Part shown: piece after piece, positions 57,305-64,000 of the stretch
How positions within the stretch are numbered: position 1 is the first letter of the stretch
Layout of the letters: each line of letters starts with the position of its first letter
Origin: Sanguibacter suarezii NBRC 16159
GTDB taxonomy: Bacteria; Actinomycetota; Actinomycetes; Actinomycetales; Cellulomonadaceae
NCBI RefSeq assembly: GCF_001552735.1
Contig: NZ_BCRT01000013.1
Span: forward strand, 124,001 to 188,000
Length of the DNA stretch: 64,000 nucleotides
Direction of reading: 5' to 3'
Translations under genes and position numbers: made by a program
The notes under the pieces: generated by a model
The model's input: the letters and a program-made list of their open reading frames with translations, nothing else
Told to the model about the DNA's origin: nothing
Databases searched by the model: none

Positions 57305-58158
57305 CGCAGGTCACCTCCGTGCTGCTTCCCGTGGGCCGCGCGGGCGTCGCGCACTTCTCGGATCCGCTCTGCGGCGATCGCGTCCACGACGGCCTCGAGC
57401 TCGGCGTCGGGCACGCGGCGGAAGCCGCCGGCGGTGACGGTGGCCACCACCGGCCAGATCTTGCGCACCGTGTCCGGACCACCGGTCGCGGAGTCGTCGT
57501 CGGCCGCGTCCACCAGGGACTCCACGGCCACGCGGACGGCGGCAGGGGCGTCCATGCCCGGTCGCCAGAGCTTCTTGAGCGCGCCGCGGGCGAAGACCGA
57601 CCCGGAGCCGACGCTGTGGTGCTCGTACTCCTCGTACCGGCCGCCGGTGACGTCGTAAGAGAAGATCCGGCCGCCGCCGTCGTCGAGGTCGTACCCGGCG
57701 AACAGCGGGATGACGGCGAGGCCCTGCATGGCCAGGCCGAGGTTGCCGCGGATCATGGTCGAGAGCCGGTTCGCCTTGCCGTCCAGGGACAGCAGCGTGC
57801 CCTCGATCTTCTCGTAGTGCTCGAGCTCCAGCTGGAACAGCCGGACCAGCTCGATCGCCAGCCCCGCGGTGCCCGCGATCCCGACGGCGGAGAAGTCGTC
57901 GGCCGCGAAGACCTTCTCGATCTCGCGGTTGGCGATCATCGATCCCATCGTCGCCCGCCGGTCACCGGCCATGACGACGCCGCCGTCGAAGGTCGCCGCC
58001 ACGATCGTCGTGGCGTGCGGAGTCACCGGCACGGTCCCGGCCGGCAACGGCCTCGACCCCGGGAGCAGGGTCGGGTCGTGCGCGGCGAGGAAGTCGGTGA
58101 AGGAGGCTGTCCCCGGCGTCAGGAAGGCTCGGGGGAACTTACCGGTGGGATCTGCCAT
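57301..58158 (-). CDS. prcB: Proteasome beta subunit
   Basis: PrcB is the proteolytic subunit of the 20S proteasome. The 285-residue precursor has a propeptide of about 49 residues followed by [11 protein letters not shown], whose first Thr (residue 50) becomes the N-terminal nucleophile after cleavage. The catalytic Lys region and [14 protein letters not shown] are typical. It starts six bases after the pup stop and its end overlaps prcA in ATGA, so pup, prcB and prcA form one operon. Confidence 0.97.
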   Translation of the reverse strand: MADPTGKFPRAFLTPGTASFTDFLAAHDPTLLPGSRPLPAGTVPVTPHATTIVAATFDGGVVMAGDRRATMGSMIANREIEKVFAADDFSAVGIAGTAGLAIELVRLFQLELEHYEKIEGTLLSLDGKANRLSTMIRGNLGLAMQGLAVIPLFAGYDLDDGGGRIFSYDVTGGRYEEYEHHSVGSGSVFARGALKKLWRPGMDAPAAVRVAVESLVDAADDDSATGGPDTVRKIWPVVATVTAGGFRRVPDAELEAVVDAIAAERIREVRDARAAHGKQHGGDLR

Positions 58159-58164
58159 CGCAGA

Positions 58165-58359
58165 TCACTGACCGCCCTTTTGGACGAACCCGCGGACGAA
58201 GGACTCGGCGTTGACCTCAAGGACGTCGTCGATCTCGTCCAGGAGAGCGTCCACCTCGGTGTCGCGCTCCTGCGCGGCGGCGGTCGGCGCGGGGGTCGGC
58301 TCGACCTCGTCGGGCTCACGGTCCTGCGACGCGTGCTGCTGATGTTCCTGGCTGGCCAT
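58165..58359 (-). CDS. pup: Prokaryotic ubiquitin-like protein Pup
   Basis: Pup is the small disordered tag attached to proteins bound for the proteasome. The 64-residue product is rich in Gln, Glu and Asp and ends in ESFVRGFVQKGGQ. The C-terminal Gln must be deamidated to Glu by Dop before PafA can use it. The helix that binds the Mpa coiled coil lies in DTEVDALLDEIDDVLEVN. The ATG at 58359 has GGAGG seven bases upstream. Confidence 0.97.
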   Translation of the reverse strand: MASQEHQQHASQDREPDEVEPTPAPTAAAQERDTEVDALLDEIDDVLEVNAESFVRGFVQKGGQ

Positions 58360-58380
58360 GTCATCCTCCTTGCGTCCGCA

Positions 58381-58399
58381 CCGCAGCTCGTCGCTGCGG
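58381..58399. other. Hairpin in the pup leader
   Basis: CCGCAGC-TCGTC-GCTGCGG forms a perfect 7-bp stem 22 bases upstream of the pup ATG, in the gap shared with the divergent membrane protein gene. It may affect pup translation; there is no direct evidence. Confidence 0.3.
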
Positions 58400-58507
58400 C
58401 TCGACGAACTCCCATCTAACCTCATCACACCCATCGCGGCAGAGGTTTGTCCACACCCACGTCGAGCGGTGTTGTCCATGCCGACCCATCCGGGGCATCA
58501 TGCCCAC

Positions 58508-61500
58508 ATGACCCCAATCGCACCGGACGGTGTCGCATCGGCCCGGTGGCTCAGCACGAGCCCTCTCACCGACCCCACACGCTGCCCAGCATGCGCGGCC
58601 CCGCTCGCCGGGCGCCGGTGCACCGTGTGCCGGTTCGACCCCTCCGGGCCACGGGGTCGCCAGCTGTGGGACCTGTCCAACGAGGCAGCGAGGGTGCTGG
58701 ACAGGCGGGCACAGCTCATCGCCCAGATGCGCCTCGAGTCGGCGACTGCCCAGGCTGCTCCGCCTCGACCGGTCCCGGGGCAGGCGGTGCCGGGTCGGCC
58801 TGCTCCCGTCCGCCCACCCGGGGTGCCGCTGGGCGCTCCTCTCGGACACGGACCTGTCCCCGCTCGACCGGGCTGGGGGCTGCAGACGATCCTCCAGGTG
58901 CTCGGCGCCGTCCTGCTCTGCGGAGCCGGGCTGGTCTTCACGGTCTTCGCGTGGGGGCACCTGAGCATGGCTGTCCGCGGGCTGATCCTCGTCGCGATCA
59001 CCGCGGCCGTGTTCGCCGGAGCGCACTGGGCCGCCCGGACCGGGCTCAAGACCGCTGCTGAGGTGGTCGCCGGCCTCGGGTCGTTCCTGGTCGTCCTGGA
59101 CGCCTGGGTGCTGTGGACCGCCGCTGTGGGTACACAAGAGACGTACGCCGAGCTCGGGACGGCCTGGACCGTCGCGCTCGTCGTGAGCGCCGTCGTGCTC
59201 ATCCCGCTAGGGCGGGCGCTCGCCCTCGTCACGGTGTCCCTGACAGGGCTGGTGTGCCTCACAGCCGCACCTGCGGTCCTCGCCCTGACGATCTCCTCGG
59301 CCCCTGGCTCGGCTGCGCTGCTCGCGCTCTGCGCCGTCCTGTGCCTGTACGCCCCGCAGGTGTTCGGTCCGCAGGTCGTCGTGGCAGGCGTCTCCGTCAT
59401 GGTGCGAGCCCGGGTGGTGCTGGCTTCGCTCGCGCCGTACTACGTCGGTGCCTCGTCCATCGCGGTGCTCGTCGCCCTCCTCGACGTCGGTGCCACACAG
59501 TCCGTGGCCCCGCTGCTCGCCCTGGCTGTGGTGTGCGGGTTGTGGGCAGCGGCCGCCGGACCGGGTGCCCGTCGCTGGTCGGCAGCAACCGGGTACGCCC
59601 TCGTGGCGGCCTCGACCGTCGGTGCGGTAGCACTGACGCCAACGGCGACGAGCGCGGCTGTGTGGACGCTGCCGCTGGGCGCCGCCGTCGGCTGCGGCGC
59701 GACTGTCGGGGTTCTGCGAGCGCTGCCCCGGGTCGGAGCGCCCGCCGCACGTGCCGCATGGACGGGCGTGCTGCTGGTTGGCGCGTTCCCGGTCTTCGTC
59801 GTCGCGGTGCTCGCGCTGGACGTCGTGAGCGAGCCCGCGGTCCTGAGAGAGGCGGGGAACCAGGAGGCGGTCCTGCCCACGCTGGTCGGGCTCGGGGTGA
59901 TCGTCGCGGCCCGGCCGCTGCTTCACCTGCTAGGCGCCCAGCCGCTCATCATGCGGCCCCAGGTCGCGGTGCCAGCAGGTCCCGTCCCCCTACCGGGCCA
60001 GCACCCGTCCCGTCCTCAGAGCGTGACCGTGCCGCGTCGTCCCAGCGTGCTGGTCGACCACCCGCTGGGCGCATCGGTCATCGCCGCGACGCTGCTGCTG
60101 CTCGGGTTGGCGCTGGTCATGCCCGGGGCCGGCTGGGCAACCGCCACGCTGCTGGTGGTGGCACTCTCGGCCGCTGTAGCCCGCGCCTCGCTCATCGGCT
60201 GGATCGCCAGCACGTCGGCGGCGATGGTCCCCGTCCGCGCCTTCAGTGACCGGATCACCTCTGTCATGCAGGTCTGCGTCGGCCTCGGCTCTGCCGTCGC
60301 CGTCACGGGAGCGGCCATCCTGTCCTTCGCTCTCGCCGCAGGTGCAGACAGCTCGGTCTCGCGCACCACCGGACAGTCGCTGGTCGCGGCGACCTTCCTC
60401 GTCGCCGGCCTGGTGCTGTGGGTCGCGCGTGAGTGGCTGCCCGCGAGCGACGCCCACCGCGTGGCCAACCGGGCCGCGCTCACCGGCGCCTCGCTGATCA
60501 TCTCTTCGGTGGGAGTGGGCATCGTCGCCCGTCTCGTCATCCCGCTGGACGCCGTCGGGTGGTATGCCGCGCCGTTCCCGCTCGTCCTTGCGCTCGTGCT
60601 GCTCGGCGTCCGCGACCGGGCGAGGACGGGTCAGGGCTCTCCGCTCGACCGCCCCGTGAGCGCCGACCGCCTTGCGGCGCTCTGGGCAGCGGCTCTGCTC
60701 TGCGCGCCGGGCTTCTTCCTCACCGCCCTCCGCGCACTGACCGACCCTGGGACCAGCACCGCCACCGGCCTCGAGCTGACCCAGTCGCTCGCCGTCGCGC
60801 TGCTCGCCACGGCGCTCCTGGTCACGACGGCCGTCCTCGTGTGGCAGCTGAGCTTCGCCCGCGCCGTGGGTGCGCACCTCCGGCTGCGCGCGACCGCCGG
60901 AGCGCTGCTCCCGCTCATCGTGGCGCTCACGCTGCTGAGCCTGCGGACCGTCGGCATGGCCGCGGAGCTGGATGTCGCCCGGATCGACTGGCTGCTTGCC
61001 ATCCTCGGGCTCCTGGCTGTCCTCGTCACGTGGGCGGGAGCTGCGACGTCCGGGCCTGCGCGCCTGGGCTTCGAGTGCAGCGGCGTGGCCCTTGCCGCCA
61101 CGACCACGCTGGCCGTCGTCGTCGTGGCGCAGGGAGACCCGAGCCGGGTCACCATCGCGCTGGCGATCGACGCCATCGGCACCCTGGCCTACGCCATGGC
61201 TGCCCGACGCCCGCAGCTGGGCTGGTTGGCGCTGTGCCTGGGCGTGGCCGCCTCCTGGGTGTCGCTCAACGGCTCCGGGCTCCCGGTGGAGATCTACACT
61301 GCTCCCGGCGCGACGGTCATGCTGGCCACCGGTGTGTGGCAGCTCGTGGCGTCCCAGCGCAGCCGCCGGTCCTCCGAGTCGAGCCTTGTCGCGGACCCGG
61401 GTTCCGACTCTCGTGCTGACTCTGGGCCCGGCCCTGGACCTGGCCCTGGACCGGACGCCGGTTCCGACCCGGGCCTGCATGCGGCGCGGCTCATTCTTGG

Positions 61501-62665
61501 CGGCCTGACGGTGCTCATCGTCCCCTCGGTCCTGCTCACCCCGGGAGCCGGCAACGGCGGGCGGGCGCTCGTCGTGGCCGTGGGCGTCGTCTGGCTCGGG
61601 GCGACCGCCTGGTTGCTCACCCGGACCGCGGTCGCCACGCGCCTGCGGCTCCTCGTCACCGGGATGACGGTGCTGGGGCTGGCGGGCGCGGTCGTCGGCC
61701 TCGGCGGGTATGGCGTGGCTCTGGCCACACGGGTCGCCTCAGGCTCGAGCACCTGGGGCCAGGCCGCCGGCTCCGACTCGACAACCGCCCTCATGACGAC
61801 CGTGTGGACCGCGGCGGCGGTCGCCGCGACCGCCGTGCTGGCAGCGCTGCTCACCCAGATGAGGTTCCAGCAGCCCGTCCCGCCTGGATCGCCCACCTCG
61901 ACGCTGGTCAGCGACCCGCGGGTCTGGGCGGTGACGGTGTGCACCGCGCTGGCCGCCCTTCCCGTCCTCGTGCTGGTGGCCGGAGGGTGGTTCGGTTCTG
62001 CGAGCACCCGGGTCTGCGCCGCCGCGGTGATCGTCTGGGGAGCGGCCGCCCTGCTGGGCACCCCTCCCGGGCTCCCCCGAGTCCGCACCTCCCGGGTGTT
62101 CCTCCTGCGGGCGGTGCCAGCTCTGATCGGCGCGTACGTCACGGCGCTGATCGGCGCGGGCGCTGCGCAGGCGTGGAGCAGGACCGCGGCGTCATCTGCG
62201 GCCGGCGCCGCTGCAGGTGAAGGCGGGAGCGCGTTGGCCGGGCTGCTCATCCTCGCGGGCGTGTTCGTCGCGGTCGTCACCGTGCGCGCCGCGCAGGTCG
62301 ATCCGACGAGGTCCACCTGGACCACCGTCATGCTGGGCGCGGTCGCGACGCTCCTCCCGCTCACCGTCGAGATGCTCCGCGAACCCAGCGGTGGGCGTGT
62401 CGCGGCAGCGATGGTCACCGCCGCTGTGTGGCTGGTGCTCGGTGTGCGGCTGCGCTGGCAGGCACCGGTGGCGTGCGGGATCGTCGCCCTGCTGGTCCAG
62501 GTCGTGGCGCTGGTCGGGCCACCTGCCCTGGCGGCGATGTCCGGCATGCTCGGCTGGATGGTCCTGGCAGTCGTGGGCGGCACGCTGCTGGCGCTGGGAC
62601 TCACCTATGAGCGGCAGATCGCCACCGCGCGCAAGGTGCTGCTGCACTACTCCGAGCTGCGCTGA
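58508..62665 (+). CDS. Very large polytopic membrane protein with N-terminal zinc ribbon (SCO7613-like)
   Basis: The 1385-residue protein begins with a zinc-ribbon-like pair of CxxC motifs (CPACAAPLAGRRCTVC, about residues 23-38). A helical segment and a Pro-rich linker follow, then roughly 30 or more hydrophobic segments to the end. One break is a soluble low-complexity stretch of Gly, Pro and Asp near residue 975. It resembles the SCO7613-type proteins of actinobacteria, which have no known function. The ATG at 58508 was chosen; an ATG at 58478 is possible. It is divergent from pup and its end overlaps dop by 19 bases. Confidence 0.75.
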   Translation: MTPIAPDGVASARWLSTSPLTDPTRCPACAAPLAGRRCTVCRFDPSGPRGRQLWDLSNEAARVLDRRAQLIAQMRLESATAQAAPPRPVPGQAVPGRPAPVRPPGVPLGAPLGHGPVPARPGWGLQTILQVLGAVLLCGAGLVFTVFAWGHLSMAVRGLILVAITAAVFAGAHWAARTGLKTAAEVVAGLGSFLVVLDAWVLWTAAVGTQETYAELGTAWTVALVVSAVVLIPLGRALALVTVSLTGLVCLTAAPAVLALTISSAPGSAALLALCAVLCLYAPQVFGPQVVVAGVSVMVRARVVLASLAPYYVGASSIAVLVALLDVGATQSVAPLLALAVVCGLWAAAAGPGARRWSAATGYALVAASTVGAVALTPTATSAAVWTLPLGAAVGCGATVGVLRALPRVGAPAARAAWTGVLLVGAFPVFVVAVLALDVVSEPAVLREAGNQEAVLPTLVGLGVIVAARPLLHLLGAQPLIMRPQVAVPAGPVPLPGQHPSRPQSVTVPRRPSVLVDHPLGASVIAATLLLLGLALVMPGAGWATATLLVVALSAAVARASLIGWIASTSAAMVPVRAFSDRITSVMQVCVGLGSAVAVTGAAILSFALAAGADSSVSRTTGQSLVAATFLVAGLVLWVAREWLPASDAHRVANRAALTGASLIISSVGVGIVARLVIPLDAVGWYAAPFPLVLALVLLGVRDRARTGQGSPLDRPVSADRLAALWAAALLCAPGFFLTALRALTDPGTSTATGLELTQSLAVALLATALLVTTAVLVWQLSFARAVGAHLRLRATAGALLPLIVALTLLSLRTVGMAAELDVARIDWLLAILGLLAVLVTWAGAATSGPARLGFECSGVALAATTTLAVVVVAQGDPSRVTIALAIDAIGTLAYAMAARRPQLGWLALCLGVAASWVSLNGSGLPVEIYTAPGATVMLATGVWQLVASQRSRRSSESSLVADPGSDSRADSGPGPGPGPGPDAGSDPGLHAARLILGGLTVLIVPSVLLTPGAGNGGRALVVAVGVVWLGATAWLLTRTAVATRLRLLVTGMTVLGLAGAVVGLGGYGVALATRVASGSSTWGQAAGSDSTTALMTTVWTAAAVAATAVLAALLTQMRFQQPVPPGSPTSTLVSDPRVWAVTVCTALAALPVLVLVAGGWFGSASTRVCAAAVIVWGAAALLGTPPGLPRVRTSRVFLLRAVPALIGAYVTALIGAGAAQAWSRTAASSAAGAAAGEGGSALAGLLILAGVFVAVVTVRAAQVDPTRSTWTTVMLGAVATLLPLTVEMLREPSGGRVAAAMVTAAVWLVLGVRLRWQAPVACGIVALLVQVVALVGPPALAAMSGMLGWMVLAVVGGTLLALGLTYERQIATARKVLLHYSELR

Positions 62666-64000
62666 ACCGGGCCCATGAGCGCGGCGAGGAACTCCCCGGC
62701 GTCGCGGTGCGCGGCGAACAGCGCACCGACGTGCTCCTGCGTTCCGCGCCACGGGTCCATCATCGGCACCCGTTGCAGGGACGGTGCCCCCGGGATGTCG
62801 AAGACGACCGAGTCCCAGCTCGCCGCAGAGATCTCCCCGGGGAAGCGGTCCATCGCCTCGCCCCGGAAGTAGGCCCGGGTGTCGGTCGGGGGGTGAGCCA
62901 CCGCGAGGGTCACCTCGGCGTCGGTCACCAGCCGCTCGACCGCTCCCGCAGCCACCAGGCGGTGATAGATGCTGCGTTCGGGTCGCACGTCGCTCCACTG
63001 CAGGTCCATCGCCCGCAGCCGCGGGTGGTCCCACGCGAGGCCGTCGCGGCTGCGTAGCCCCTCCAGCAGCCGGAGCTTGGCGACCCACTCCACGTCCTTG
63101 GCGCACGAGGCTCGGTCGGTGCCCAGCCGGGACAGGACGCTGGCCCAGCGGTCGGTCACCGCACGGGTCTCCTCGTCCCACCCGGTCACGTCCAGGACCC
63201 GCCGCACCACGTCGAGGTAGCCGTGCTGGACGTCCAGCGCCGTCATGCGCCGGCCGTCGGCCATCTCGAGCACAGCGGACAGCGACAGGTCCCGGCTCAC
63301 CCGGGCGACGTCGGTGACCGGGTCCTTGAGCCGCAGGCCGACGAGGTCAGCACGTGCCCCGGGCACCTCGTCGAGGTGCTCGAGCACCCACAGCACGGCC
63401 GAGGTCGTCCCGAGCTTGAGGTACGTCGCGGTCTCGAAGAGGTTCGCGTCACCGATGATGAGGTGCAGGCGCCGCCAGCGCAGCCGGTCGGCGTGCGGCT
63501 CGTCGCGGGTGTTGATGATCGGACGTCGCAGCGTCGTCTCCAGGCCTACCTCAGCCTCCATGTAGTCAGCCCGCTGGGACATCTGGAAGCCGGCCTCCGA
63601 CCCGGTCTGGCCGAGCCCGACCCGTCCTGACCCGGTGAACACGGTGCGCGTGACGAGGAAGGATGTGAGCAGCTCGATGATCGTGGAGAAGGGGACCTGC
63701 CGGTCGACGAGGAAGTTCTCGTGGGTGCCGTAGCTGGCGCCCTTGCCGTCGACGTTGTTCTTGTAGAGCTGGATGTCCAGGCCCATCGTCGCGGCCACCT
63801 CACGGGAGGCGGCCAGCATGACGCGTTCACCGGCGGTGTCCCACCGCACGCCGTCGAGGGGGTTGGTCACCTCGGGCGAGGAGTACTCCGGGTGGGCGTG
63901 GTCGACGTAGAGCCGGGCGCCGTTGGTGAGGATGGCGTTGGCGGCGCTGGGGTCGTCGTAGGTCTCGGAAGTCGGACGCACGATCGTCTGCAGCTCCTCG
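62647..64000 (-). CDS. dop: Pup deamidase/depupylase, 5' end outside window
   Basis: Dop converts the C-terminal Gln of Pup to Glu and also removes Pup from targets. The visible 450 residues cover all but the extreme N-terminus. Present are YVDHAHPEYSSPE with the catalytic Asp region, [36 protein letters not shown], and the C-terminal domain. The frame is open to the window edge, so the start (with the GIETEYG segment) is missing. It differs from PafA in the GTHEN form of the loop. The 3' end overlaps the large membrane protein gene by 19 bases. Confidence 0.93.
   Translation of the reverse strand, partial: EELQTIVRPTSETYDDPSAANAILTNGARLYVDHAHPEYSSPEVTNPLDGVRWDTAGERVMLAASREVAATMGLDIQLYKNNVDGKGASYGTHENFLVDRQVPFSTIIELLTSFLVTRTVFTGSGRVGLGQTGSEAGFQMSQRADYMEAEVGLETTLRRPIINTRDEPHADRLRWRRLHLIIGDANLFETATYLKLGTTSAVLWVLEHLDEVPGARADLVGLRLKDPVTDVARVSRDLSLSAVLEMADGRRMTALDVQHGYLDVVRRVLDVTGWDEETRAVTDRWASVLSRLGTDRASCAKDVEWVAKLRLLEGLRSRDGLAWDHPRLRAMDLQWSDVRPERSIYHRLVAAGAVERLVTDAEVTLAVAHPPTDTRAYFRGEAMDRFPGEISAASWDSVVFDIPGAPSLQRVPMMDPWRGTQEHVGALFAAHRDAGEFLAALMGPVQRSSE

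Noticed and set aside
61294-62604. Minus-strand open frame opposite the large membrane protein
   Set aside because: It is Ala/Thr/Pro-rich with no motif, while the plus-strand protein has clear membrane periodicity.
1-64000. CRISPR arrays, insertion sequences, prophage genes
   Set aside because: No regularly spaced repeats, transposase motifs, integrases or phage structural genes were seen.

Overview
The window is high-GC actinobacterial DNA. It carries the Pup-proteasome genes (dop, pup, prcB, prcA, pafA), an ANTAR response regulator of the PdtaR type, and the block rpsA - coaE - uvrB - uvrA. It also has a Trp-associated membrane protein beside trpE, and GTG starts joined to upstream stop codons by GTGA overlaps. 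Together these suggest a Micrococcales member, perhaps of the Cellulomonas/Sanguibacter group; the family-level placement is inference. Most of the window is conserved housekeeping sequence with few gaps.

Layout. 1-405: tail of a Thr-rich PKD-like protein, then a strong two-way terminator. 490-9550: uvrA, a GH15 glycosidase with a metallo-hydrolase and a YciI-like protein on the plus strand, then a PfkB-type kinase coupled to uvrB. 9658-20207: coaE, an ABC exporter, rpsA, 6-phosphofructokinase, a methyltransferase, polA, a thioesterase and an acetyltransferase. 20373-21239: pdtaR and an odd tRNA. 21298-27699: more variable genes, namely a small membrane protein, a GrpB-like protein, a lipoprotein, a solitary CbiM, a TetR/flavoprotein pair with palindromic operators, and a YdjM-like membrane protein. 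27801-33892: a five-gene glycan-type locus. 34048-54158: pyk, gltBD, lgt, trpABC, trpE, hisI, a heterodimeric ABC exporter and hisF, almost all on the minus strand and often translationally coupled. 54202-64000: an FKBP lipoprotein, the proteasome and pupylation genes, and a 1385-residue membrane protein between pup and dop.

The best candidate for an undescribed system is 27801-33892. An ATP-grasp ligase, a processive-type family 2 glycosyltransferase and a membrane-anchored TIM-barrel hydrolase-like protein face a convergent two-gene operon. That operon encodes a response regulator fused to a PIG-L/LmbE zinc deacetylase, followed by its sensor kinase. The deacetylase occupies the usual DNA-binding output position, so phospho-signalling may control a sugar-modifying enzyme directly. 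Other points of interest are a class I tRNA with a Leu CAA anticodon, an ABC pair with complementary degenerate sites, a GlnR-like box before gltB, divergent and possibly leaderless starts at polA, and three convergent gene pairs that share a CTAG as both stop codons.
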